A DNA stretch of 32,716 bases from Methyloversatilis universalis (GTDB lineage: Bacteria > Pseudomonadota > Gammaproteobacteria > Methylococcales > Methylococcaceae). Below, piece after piece: positions 1 to 6,844 of this stretch; position 1 is the stretch's first letter; the number at the start of each line of letters is the position of its first letter. The notes beneath the pieces are model-generated. The model ran no database searches, was not told where the DNA came from, and worked only from the letters and a program-made list of their open reading frames with translations. The translations under genes and the position numbers were made by a program. The DNA lies in NCBI GenBank assembly GCA_020723665.1, contig DYIL01000041.1, forward strand, positions 1-32,716. The letters run 5' to 3'.

Positions 1-33
1 CCTTTAGGAATTCTCCGCACACAACATACGAGG

Positions 34-54
34 GCTTGTTCAGAGCTTCCTTAA
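34..54. repeat. Terminal arm of the GGAAGCTCTGA repeat family
   Basis: The sequence reads CTTGTTCAGAGCTTCC followed by TTAA, which is the right-hand end of the same element seen complete at 2491-2723 and 9247-9443. No matching left arm is visible in the first 33 bases, so the rest lies outside the window or is lost. The remainder of bases 1-209 shows no gene. Confidence 0.7.
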
Positions 55-209
55 GGCTTGAAGACACGCAAGCTTTTTTATTTCCGCAAGGAGTTCAAGA
101 AGTTTTGGAGCCCACGCGGGGTTCGGTTTTTGATTTGAGATAAGCGCGAGTCAATTCGCAAAAGGTGCAGGCTGCCGGCCGGGATTTTTGGTTCAGACTT
201 CGAACCGTA

Positions 210-659
210 TCAACGCGTCACCCAAACCCCCGTATCCATCCCAATGCGAGCCGGCCCAGACTCGACCGGCGTTTGTTTTCGGAATCCCGGATGCTTGAAT
301 CCCGGCGCGAACGGGGCTGCCAGATAGAGTGGATAGCCCGAATATGCCGGGTAGACCGGTTCTGGCAGTGTGGTGTAGGCGATCGAGCGTTGCGACCCGG
401 CCTGTCGTGCCGTGGCGCGCAGCTCGATGTCGCGGAGGTAGTGTTCGCGCCATTGGGCCATGCTTTGCTCATAGGCCTCTCGATTGCGCTGCGCTCGGAG
501 CAAGGCTTCGGGGTCGGGGGCTTCGTGGCGGATGGTCACGGGGGTGCAGCTTTCGGAAGGTTGATCCGTGTACGTGATTCGGCCGCCGATGTCGCATCGG
601 AAAACATCCGCATGAGCCGTAAACGCCAAAGCCATGAGAACTGCACAGTGTTTGAGCAC
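210..659 (-). CDS. DUF4124 domain-containing secreted protein
   Basis: A 149-residue protein with a GTG start. The first ~17 residues form a short hydrophobic signal peptide ending AHA, so the mature chain should be exported to the periplasm. It is followed by DVFRCDIGGRITYTDQPSE, the usual DUF4124 core, in which a cysteine-containing strand precedes the I-T-Y-T/S-D-x-P motif. The rest is charged and then Tyr/Pro-rich, with no further domain recognised. DUF4124 proteins are common small envelope proteins of proteobacteria with no defined function. An internal ATG at residue 9 would cut the signal peptide short, which favours the GTG start. It lies alone beside repeats, so context gives no role. 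Confidence 0.72.
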   Translation of the reverse strand: MLKHCAVLMALAFTAHADVFRCDIGGRITYTDQPSESCTPVTIRHEAPDPEALLRAQRNREAYEQSMAQWREHYLRDIELRATARQAGSQRSIAYTTLPEPVYPAYSGYPLYLAAPFAPGFKHPGFRKQTPVESGPARIGMDTGVWVTR

Positions 660-721
660 GGCACGCGTCCTATTTATCGGTCACCCATTGTATCAACCAC
701 CTACGATTTGTAGCCGTTAGT

Positions 722-1222
722 TTAATCACTCGCAGATTGTCTACGGCGTTTGTCAACGTCGTTGTCACGTTTCGCCATGCGATTTTTGACGATGGATCGG
801 TACCCGATAGGTAGTTCTTTTACCGAATTGAGCTGCATCGCAGCGATGAATACGGTGTTGCGGGTCGTCCCGCTGACTGGGGGAATTTCTTGGATGCGCT
901 GTCGCCCGCCGCTTTCGCTGGTAATCTCCGAGGTGCTCGTTCGGGTCAAGCCAGAGTCAACGTCCGGGACACAGCAATAATGATCTGGTTCATCCTTCAT
1001 CTCGTCATCGAACGCGCACAGCGAAGGAAGCGGCAGCGAACGATCCGGGTTCGCCCAGCACCGATGCTGGACGACGGCGGTTCTTGTCCCTTGCTTTCCG
1101 CCTTGAATTTTCAAAGCAAAACACCCATACAGATTGGCTTGGAAACCATGAGTATGTCTTTGCGAAGTTCTTATTGTTTGGGCGACTTCGGACCGAGAGT
1201 GGCGAATGGCCTTCCAAAACAC
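722..1222 (-). CDS. Hypothetical protein, doubtful
   Basis: An open frame of 166 residues in a stretch of about 600 bases that otherwise has no gene. The C-terminal ~100 residues are polar and charged (ending MAKRDNDVDKRRRQSASD) and have a plausible soluble composition. The N-terminal ~60 residues look like noise. No family, motif or signal peptide is recognised, and I see no convincing ribosome binding site. A frame on the other strand (890-1270) overlaps it and looks no better. It may be a real small gene with a later start, a decayed gene or a chance frame. Confidence 0.25.
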   Translation of the reverse strand: MFWKAIRHSRSEVAQTIRTSQRHTHGFQANLYGCFALKIQGGKQGTRTAVVQHRCWANPDRSLPLPSLCAFDDEMKDEPDHYCCVPDVDSGLTRTSTSEITSESGGRQRIQEIPPVSGTTRNTVFIAAMQLNSVKELPIGYRSIVKNRMAKRDNDVDKRRRQSASD

Positions 1223-1275
1223 TGTTCAAAGCGCCAACATCCGGTCCGGTATTATGTTTTGATTCGGTGAGCGAG

Positions 1276-1725
1276 ATGCGAATCTTTAGTCGGTTGAAAG
1301 CGACGAAGGAAGAGTGGGCAATCCTTTCCTACTACCAGCGCTTCGAGAGTTTAATCGCCTTTGTCCTTACTGTAGTGATCGGATTGACCATTCTGGCAGC
1401 GCTGTACCGGCTTACGGCGGACGTTGTACTGGGGCTGGTGCGCGGCGCCTTGGATCCGCTCGATCACCAGGCGTTTCAAAAGATCTTTGGCGAGATCATG
1501 ACGCTTTTGATCGCTTTGGAGTTCAACCACACTCTCCAATACGTGGTCAAGAGAGAACAAAGCATCGTTCAGACGAAAGTCGTCGTTCTCATTGCCCTTC
1601 TGGCCATAGTCCGTAAGTTCATTATTCTCGATATTCACGATATCAGCGCCGGCCATTTGCTGGGTCTAGCCGCGGTTACCCTGGTATTGGGCGTCAGCTA
1701 CCGGCTGATACGCGAGCCGACGTAG
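1276..1725 (+). CDS. PsiE-like (phosphate-starvation-inducible) membrane protein
   Basis: A 149-residue integral membrane protein. Hydrophobic segments lie near residues 23-45 (ending LAALYRLTADVVLG), 68-80, 95-110 and 120-142. The loop FNHTLQYVVKREQSIVQTKVVVLIALLAIVRKFIILD, with conserved charges between helices, resembles the PsiE family, which is usually about 140-160 residues with four helices. The function of PsiE is not settled; the E. coli gene responds to phosphate limitation. The frame is open back to 1084, but the extra part is non-membrane noise. I therefore prefer ATG 1276 (or GTG 1267, three codons upstream), preceded by GGTGAG. No pho box was identified. Confidence 0.7.
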   Translation: MRIFSRLKATKEEWAILSYYQRFESLIAFVLTVVIGLTILAALYRLTADVVLGLVRGALDPLDHQAFQKIFGEIMTLLIALEFNHTLQYVVKREQSIVQTKVVVLIALLAIVRKFIILDIHDISAGHLLGLAAVTLVLGVSYRLIREPT

Positions 1726-1759
1726 GGCGCGGCAGTCGTCGGACCCTTTCAAGCGATTC

Positions 1760-2137
1760 TCATGGCGAGCTCAGCACTAAGACAGGCCAATAGGTGTCCG
1801 TAGGATAGCAATGCCACATGACCGATTCTTCTTGCAGCTTGGCGAAGATCTGTTCATCGGCGTATACGACCCCGTCGGCACATGACACATGGGCAAACGC
1901 TCCAAACGCCTCGGACTGTTCGCCCGTGGCGTTCTCGAACGCGATTCTTGCCGAGCCTTCACAATCGTACCGCGTGAAGTGCCGGTCTCGGGTTTCCCAA
2001 AAGTGATTGCGATAAGCCGCAACGATGTTTCCTTGCGGCCCTTGGCGAATGAAGTTGCCGCCGATGCGGAACCAGGGCGCGGGTCCAAGGTGTTCGGGGC
2101 GACCGCCGGCGCCGCTGTCAAATTTCAATCGAATCAT
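1760..2137 (-). CDS. Conserved hypothetical protein, paralogue A of the window's ~125-aa family
   Basis: A 125-residue soluble protein with no signal peptide or membrane segment. It aligns without gaps over about 122 residues with the product of 5036-5407. I counted close to half the positions as identical, including LGPAP-x-FRI, IRQGP, HFWE, the R-x-DC pair, FE, FG-x-F-x-H, DG-x-VY and the C-terminal WPVLV. That alignment fixes the start at ATG 2137 (MIRLKF) rather than earlier in-frame ATGs; an AAGGA lies just upstream, at short spacing. I do not recognise the family. The many aromatic, His and Asp/Glu positions shared suggest a small beta-rich binding domain, but that is inference only. 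Repeats lie on its upstream side. Confidence 0.65.
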   Translation of the reverse strand: MIRLKFDSGAGGRPEHLGPAPWFRIGGNFIRQGPQGNIVAAYRNHFWETRDRHFTRYDCEGSARIAFENATGEQSEAFGAFAHVSCADGVVYADEQIFAKLQEESVMWHCYPTDTYWPVLVLSSP

Positions 2138-2434
2138 AGTCCTTTTTTCCATCCGACGACTTTCTATCCTATATAGGCATCGGAAATGGGCTAAAGTTTT
2201 CGCTGAAAGCTCATAATCCGAAATGCTTCCGCCCGGTGCTATAGGGTACTCGCCTTTGCGTTCACTAAGATTCTCGGTGCACGGCCATGGGGAGCGTCGA
2301 TACGCTGCCGAAGCGTTCCGACAGCCTCTGACAGGCTGTTGATTTTTTTGGCTCTGGAAGCCGCATAAATTCGTTGGATGGAGTGCATACATAACGTATG
2401 CATAACAGATTGGTTTCATGGCAGAATGATTTCA

Positions 2435-2479
2435 GGGGACCTCGAAAAACCGCCGGGAAGGCGATTTTTCGAGGTCCCC
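2435..2479. repeat. Strong 20-base stem-loop
   Basis: GGGGACCTCGAAAAACCGCC (2435-2454) pairs with 2460-2479 at 19 of 20 positions around the 5-base loop GGGAA. There is no T-tract beyond the stem, so it does not look like an intrinsic terminator. It sits directly before the GGAAGCTCTGA element. Confidence 0.6.
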
Positions 2480-2490
2480 ACAAATGACCC

Positions 2491-2723
2491 TTAAGGAAGC
2501 TCTGATCAAGTTTCCAGTGGGAAAAGCGAACGGTGCGACTGTTGGATTCAAAAGGCCCTCACCCAAGCCAATCACTCCCCACTTTCCCTGTTGGGAGCCG
2601 CAAGCGGCGCTTACCCGTGCACCCGTTCGCCGGGAGCGAACGCTAACTTGCGAAGCACGGCCCTTCGGCAGGCTCAGGACAGGTTTGTCCCAGCGGGAGA
2701 TGGCTTATTCAGAGCTTCCTTAA
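2491..2723. repeat. MITE-like element, GGAAGCTCTGA family, complete copy 1
   Basis: It begins TTAAGGAAGCTCTGATCAAG and ends TTATTCAGAGCTTCCTTAA, so inverted ends are flanked by TTAA on both sides. Inside is a ~150-base unit shared, in the opposite orientation, with the copy at 16611-16870, plus a REP-like core CCTTCGGCAGGCTCAGGAC near 2662-2680. No transposase is encoded, which fits a non-autonomous element moved in trans. Confidence 0.75.
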
Positions 2724-2741
2724 CTTAACGGCATTGACTGC

Positions 2742-2936
2742 TAACCTACATGTCGTATGCAGAATGCGTTTTTCGATGCCCTGTTAGTTCCAGAACTTGG
2801 AACTCGCTTTATCGTCATCTTCAATTTCTGGTATTTTACGAACCGGGAGCTTCATTTTTACAGCGTAATCGGCTCTGGACGGGCGCGATTTTAGCAGGGT
2901 GTTGAAAAACGCATTCTGCATACGACATGTAGGTTA
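2742..2936. repeat. 195-base element with 33-base perfect inverted repeats
   Basis: Bases 2742-2774 are the exact reverse complement of 2904-2936 (33 of 33), with 129 bases between. The inner ends read GCGTTTTTC and GAAAAACGC. A smaller palindrome, GTTCCAGAACTTGGAAC, lies in the loop at 2787-2803. No open frame of note is inside. It could be a MITE, a remnant of two abutting IS ends or a hairpin-forming site. Confidence 0.75.
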
Positions 2937-3061
2937 ACAGTTTCGTCGTTGCCCACTACCTATGGTAGGAGCATCGAATTTTTCAACAGCCTGTTAGATG
3001 AACTCCTGTCGCTTGGAGTGATCTCATGAATTGACTGTGAAACCAATTAGGGATTACCCAT

Positions 3062-3268
3062 ATGAAACCAGGTGCCATAGTTAATGCTACATTCAATAAC
3101 CGCCATTGTATTGCCAAGATTACTGGTGTCGGTAAAAAGTATGGAGAAACCTTCTTTTATATTATATTAATCTCGCCATGTGTAATGGATACTGGAACTA
3201 TACCGGCTGGAACCAAAACTTGGGTATGGCCGGAGATGGTCACACTGGGCGTCAATGACGCCAGCTAA
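3062..3268 (+). CDS. Small hypothetical protein
   Basis: A 68-residue open frame, MKPGAIVNATFNN to VTLGVNDAS. It is visibly richer in A and T than its neighbours (for example the run encoding FFYIILIS), suggesting different ancestry. A TTAGGG about 10 bases before the ATG could serve as a ribosome binding site. The pattern GAIVNATFNNRHCIAKITGVGKKYGETFFYIIL resembles a small beta-barrel fold, but no family is recognised. It lies between the repeat block and the broken transposase and may be cargo or a fragment. Confidence 0.45.
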   Translation: MKPGAIVNATFNNRHCIAKITGVGKKYGETFFYIILISPCVMDTGTIPAGTKTWVWPEMVTLGVNDAS

Positions 3269-3272
3269 TTTG

Positions 3273-4600
3273 TCACAAGCCGTGATTGATTATGCCGCAG
3301 CAGGGACGTCGCACGAGTTGTCTTGCGATGCGTGCTGCGATGAGCTGCCGCAGCGAGGCGATCGAGTCCGGCACGTGCCGCTGCACTCTTCCCGCTGTCG
3401 CGAGGGACGAATGCTTCGGGTGAGCGCAGACGTTTGTGGTTGGGCGTCTGGTCGGGCGGCGTTTTTTACCGCCCTGTGTGAGGCGTTGCTGAAGCAGGAA
3501 TCCGTAAGCAGGGGTCCACAGGGTGGTGTGATGATGAATACCGCGCCAGTTGCGCCTTTCGTACCCCCAGGCCAAACTCCTGCTTGAGTTCCCGATAGTC
3601 GCGCTCGATGCGCCAGCGCGTCTTGGTCACGAACACCAGGCGATCCAGCGGTGTCTCGATCGGCAGGGTACTCAGAAAGTATTTGAATGGCTCTGTATCG
3701 CCTCTGGCCACTCGATCAGCAGCCATTCTTCGGGCCGCATGGTACTGCGCCAGTAGTCCCTGTAGGCGGTGCGCACACGAACAGCCGCAAAGCGGGAGGT
3801 CAAGGGGGCATTCGTGCCCTCGCGCCAACTCACAGTCTGGTAGGCACTCTCGCGCAGACGCAGGGCCAGTTCCTTGGCCGACATCGGCATGTGGCCGGGG
3901 CAGGGCGCAGCTTCTTGCTCGGAAGGCCGGGTGCTGGTCGTCGAGCGCGTGTCGACCGCATAGACCGGACCCCACTCGGTCAGTGGGTCACGAAATGCGG
4001 CACTGTCTCCATAGGCCGGATCGGCCAGCAGGATGCCGGGTGTTACGCCGGCATCCAAGGCTGCTTTGAGCTGGGCCGAGGCAACGTCATTCTTGCTGGC
4101 AAACGCGGTATCGTCAGGTACGCCGCCCGCACGGCAGATAAAGCCGCCAGGCGATCGGCAGGCTGCCTTGGCCGCTGGCCGGCGAGAGACTGACCGCCAC
4201 TTGCCAGTTCTCAATCTTGTCCAACTGACCGCAGTATTGCCCGGCAACCCCAACCGAAGTGCCTGCCCTGCTTGGGAATTCCGGTATCGTCGATGATCCA
4301 GTAACTGCCGCTTTCAGTACCAAGCGCCGGCTCAATGATCGATCTCACTTCTGCCAGCACCAGGTCATCCGACCACGCCGGTTTGGCAACGAAGTGATGG
4401 AGGGATTGATGTTTCGCTTGCACACGCAGGGGATCAAGATGCGCAGCCAAGGGCTCAATGTTCTTCCTCTTGATCGGCGGCATCAGCCTCGACAGTAGTC
4501 CGTCAGCCCGACACGCCGATCCGCATGACCCAATGCGCCTACCAGCCGATTCAGATCGGCATCCGGTTCGTCGTCGATCGCCCTCTGACTACTCCTTTCC
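3273..4600 (-). pseudogene. IS701-family (DDE) transposase remnant, frameshifted
   Basis: Read right to left, consecutive pieces in different frames match one transposase. The first is MPPIKRKNIEPLAAHLDP...YWIIDDTGIPKQGRH (from 4483). Then SVGVAGQYCGQL...LPIAWRLYLP, then PDDTAFASKNDV...ILLADPAYGDSAAFRD, then TKTRWRIERDYRELKQEFGLG, and last YERRNWRGIHHHTTLWTPAYGFLL to 3273. DDTGIPK with GVAGQYCGQL and the ELKQE block are hallmarks of IS701-type DDE transposases. N-terminal sequence (DDEPDADLNRLVGALGHADRR) continues past 4483 in another frame, toward about 4600. At least four frame changes and a short internal deletion make it non-functional. Weak TAATTTG matches at 3266-3272 and 4652-4658 might be its ends. 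Confidence 0.82.
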
Positions 4601-4655
4601 GGTCAGGATGATGGCGTTATCGGCATGCCTGCCCATTTTTATTGACACAGTCAAA

Positions 4656-4745
4656 TTAAGGAAGCTCTGAATAAGTCCTTCGATAGGACTGTCTTGAGCT
4701 TGTCGAAGGGCATGAACGGAACCCACTTGCCCAGAGCTTCCTTGA
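4656..4745. repeat. Short GGAAGCTCTGA-family element
   Basis: It begins TTAAGGAAGCTCTGAATAAG and ends CAGAGCTTCCTTGA, with the TTAA-side base altered on the right. Only ~90 bases long, it contains one REP-like core, CTTGAGCTTGTCGAAGGG, around 4693-4710. It abuts the presumed upstream end of the IS701 remnant. Confidence 0.65.
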
Positions 4746-5035
4746 ACAAGCTGCGTGCTAAATCGCAGGGAGTAGCCTGACCATATACGCCTATACGCGG
4801 TTCGACACGATATCTCAAGGGCACAATCCCGCACCGGCACTCGACTGGCTCCAAGCTCACCGCAGGCAGACGGAAATAGGTTCTAATCAGCGTTAACGAA
4901 CTGACACGGTCATATTTGTCCGAATCCCAGATGTCCGGCGCTTTGTTCTACCGAGCGATAATTCGGTGAAAACAGAGGAGTGCGACGACGTTGGTTTATG
5001 CACGCCGCCTGTCACCATCACGTCGGATTCGCCGG
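4746..5035. other. Gene-free stretch
   Basis: About 290 bases between a repeat and a hypothetical gene. No open frame with family resemblance or a ribosome binding site was seen, and no promoter is clear. Confidence 0.5.
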
Positions 5036-5407
5036 TCAGCGGATGACGAGGACGGGCCAGCTCGCGTTCGTGGCGCAATGGTGCCAATGCCCGGTCTCTT
5101 CGAGGTAGCGGGCAAAAGGCTCGTGATCGGTGTAGACGGTTCCGTCGGAAATGAAAAAGTGGTCGAAAGGCCCGAAACGTTCCGACGCGGTGCCGAAGCC
5201 GTCCTCGAAATGGATGGACGCACCGGTGCGGCAGTCGCATCGGGAAAACGAATTGCCCTGAATCTCCCAGAAGTGGCCTTGGTAACGGCCGACGACATCG
5301 TTATGCGGACCTTGACGGATGAGAGGGCCGCTGATTCGGAAATGTGGGGCCGGGCCCAAGGTAACGGCGTGTTCCGGAACAACAGACTCGAAGCTTAATC
5401 GGACCAT
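5036..5407 (-). CDS. Conserved hypothetical protein, paralogue B of the window's ~125-aa family
   Basis: A 123-residue soluble protein, MVRLSFES to WPVLVIR. It is co-linear with the product of 1760-2137 without gaps and shares LGPAP-x-FRI, IRQGP, HFWE, a DC pair, FE, a DG-x-VY turn and the WPVLV end. It has a few more His residues near the C-terminus (HWHHC). The start is ATG 5407, with GGAG about 10 bases upstream. Family and function are not recognised. Both copies lie on the same strand and bracket the repeat/IS701 region, so they are likely an old duplication or two acquisitions of one accessory gene. Divergence to about half identity rules out a recent copy. Confidence 0.72.
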   Translation of the reverse strand: MVRLSFESVVPEHAVTLGPAPHFRISGPLIRQGPHNDVVGRYQGHFWEIQGNSFSRCDCRTGASIHFEDGFGTASERFGPFDHFFISDGTVYTDHEPFARYLEETGHWHHCATNASWPVLVIR

Positions 5408-5595
5408 GATCGCATCGCTCCATAGGATTTCTCGAACAGCTTCTCCATCCCGACACTGAAAAGGCGCACTGGTTCATCCACCGCTAGGCGACCGGCCGTA
5501 AAACCCGGAATCGCGATGGCATCGGTGTTTGGGGCTTCCCGTTTTAGGAATCGGTTTATAGGCGGGCTGGAGACGTTTCGATGGTTGTTTTCCAA
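5395..5595 (-). CDS. Small hypothetical protein, doubtful
   Basis: A 66-residue frame with a TTG start that overlaps the first 13 bases of paralogue B. The C-terminal part, DEPVRLFSVGMEKLFEKSYGAMRSWSD, looks protein-like, while the N-terminus does not. It may be a chance frame in the leader of paralogue B or the tail of a lost gene. No family or convincing ribosome binding site. Confidence 0.2.
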   Translation of the reverse strand: MENNHRNVSSPPINRFLKREAPNTDAIAIPGFTAGRLAVDEPVRLFSVGMEKLFEKSYGAMRSWSD

Positions 5596-5653
5596 GATGA
5601 ACTATTGACCAGTCCGCCGCATAGGGAGTTCATGTGTACGGCGGAAATTGACT

Positions 5654-6631
5654 CTATCGAAGGCGTTGCAACGCCTTTGTTTCAGGTCTGACCGATATTT
5701 CATCCGGCGGTAAGGGAGAGGTGCGCTGTCCCAGCTGACGATTTTCTTCGACCAATGAGGCGAGGTCGGAGGCATAGCCATGCAGTTTTTCGTCCAGCGC
5801 GGTCCGCTGTTTGGGTATTGCCGAATCAAGCAATTTGGCGATCAATTCCGCATCGGCGCGACGTAAAGTTTCGATGAATGTTTGTCGTTGCGGGTCGGTC
5901 TGACGAGCCAGTTCCGCGAAATAGCCGCGAACCCAGTCGGTTGCGACCCGTTCCTGCGGCTTTTGCCGTTCGATCTTCGACAACAAAGCCAGGAACTGGT
6001 GTTGTCGCGCTTCGCGCTCGTCCGCCCAGGTATAGTTGCCGTTGTCGCGTGCGGCCACGGCCTGCCGGATCATGGCTCGCTGCGGCTCGGTGAGTTTGCC
6101 CAGCCAAAATTCGGCACGCTTGATGAAAAGCTTTGCCCTGGCTTGCGGGTCGGGGTTCGAAGGGTCATGCGAATACCCGTATTCTTCGCGGAATTCCGCG
6201 TTATCCTCGTCCAACTTGCGGGGGACCCGGGCAATCTGACTCGGCTTGAGCGTCAAAGCCAGCTTGGCGATTTCCGGCGCGGCCCGTTCGCCGAGCGTTT
6301 CCAGTCTCTGCCGGATCTTTTCTTGAAAATAGGTAACCTCGGACGGCGTGACCGGCCCTTTCAGTTTCGCCCGGATTTCGTCGAGCAAAGCGGAATAATC
6401 CTGCAGTTGCGTCTGGCGATGCCAGGCCAGCAGTGCACCGATTCGGTCTCTTGCGAGTTGCTTCTGTGATTTTTCGAGATCGAAGTATTGATCGAGCCAG
6501 GCGATCAACAAGGTATCGGCGTGGTTATAGCCGAATCGGATGCTGCTACAGGCCGCAACAGGCAATATTACGACCAATGCGATGATCGTGCGCCATCGGC
6601 GGATCGAAAAGGTGAGGGACGATATCTTCAT
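5654..6631 (-). CDS. DUF6279 family lipoprotein
   Basis: A 325-residue protein with a lipoprotein signal: basic start, hydrophobic stretch near residues 16-25, then VAAC with the acylated Cys at 28. Residues just after it, SSIRFGYNHADTLLIAWLDQYFDL, are the typical opening of DUF6279 (C-S-x-x-R-x-x-Y-N-x-A-D). The rest is almost entirely helical and rich in Lys, Arg, Glu and Gln. It should be anchored to the inner face of the outer membrane or the periplasmic face of the inner membrane. No enzymatic motif is present and the family has no established role. It lies downstream of kup on the same strand with ~210 bases between, so co-transcription is possible but unproven. Confidence 0.8.
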   Translation of the reverse strand: MKISSLTFSIRRWRTIIALVVILPVAACSSIRFGYNHADTLLIAWLDQYFDLEKSQKQLARDRIGALLAWHRQTQLQDYSALLDEIRAKLKGPVTPSEVTYFQEKIRQRLETLGERAAPEIAKLALTLKPSQIARVPRKLDEDNAEFREEYGYSHDPSNPDPQARAKLFIKRAEFWLGKLTEPQRAMIRQAVAARDNGNYTWADEREARQHQFLALLSKIERQKPQERVATDWVRGYFAELARQTDPQRQTFIETLRRADAELIAKLLDSAIPKQRTALDEKLHGYASDLASLVEENRQLGQRTSPLPPDEISVRPETKALQRLR

Positions 6632-6718
6632 AGGCCTTCCTTGGTTTGGTGCGAACGCGTCCGGGCTCCATCGTGAGGTACGCTGTTTTCAAACGGCCAA
6701 GAAAATAAAGCCACGGGA

Positions 6719-6755
6719 ATTCTCTCTCCCTGCGGGAAAGGCTTGGGGTTAGGGC
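6719..6755. repeat. Dispersed repeat of the CTCTCCCTGCGGGA type
   Basis: CTCTCTCCCTGCGGGAAAGG followed by CTTGGGGTTAGGG lies between kup and the DUF6279 gene. Near-identical text occurs as an intergenic repeat in many gammaproteobacterial genomes (from memory, not searched). Only one copy is seen in this window. Confidence 0.45.
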
Positions 6756-6844
6756 GATTCGATCGGGCTTTACTTTCTTTACACACGGTAAGGAGAGAAA
6801 ATCGAAGTTATCGAGAAGGTTTGTGGCGTCTCCACGGAAGCAGT

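Larger units (their letters stand above)
2331..2996. repeat. Possible decayed insertion element bounded by ACAGGCTGTTGA ends
   Basis: The left arm, ACAGGCTGTTGATTTTTT at 2331-2348, is mirrored by AATTTTTCAACAGCCTGTTA at 2977-2996, giving a 12-13-base inverted terminal match. Ends of the CTGTTGAAAAA type are common in several IS families. No transposase is left inside. Other repeats are nested within, so this may be a composite of insertions rather than one element. Confidence 0.4.
2138..3061. other. Gene-free repeat-rich stretch
   Basis: No credible coding region. It holds, in order: an ACAGGCTGTTGA arm, a 20-base stem-loop (2435-2479), a GGAAGCTCTGA-type element (2491-2723), a 33-base perfect inverted repeat (2742-2936) and the opposite ACAGGCTGTTGA arm. 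Open frames here, such as 2484-2723, are translations of repeats. The same peptide reappears from the inverted copy near 16.7 kb. Confidence 0.7.

Noticed and set aside
165..713. A 182-residue plus-strand frame over the DUF4124 gene
   Set aside because: Composition is Arg/Cys-rich noise; the opposite strand has a signal peptide and the DUF4124 motif.
1084..1275. Upstream extension of the PsiE-like gene
   Set aside because: The extra 64 residues are non-hydrophobic noise; the family N-terminus fits ATG 1276.
2435..2479. Intrinsic terminator
   Set aside because: A strong stem but no run of T on either side and no gene ending nearby.
2484..2723. Small frames translating the 2.5 kb repeat, and the matching frame at 16474-16848
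   Set aside because: The shared peptide (ATVG..RPSPKPITPHFPCWEPQAALTRAPVRRERTLT) arises because both are copies of one non-coding repeat in opposite orientation. They lack a ribosome binding site and family match.
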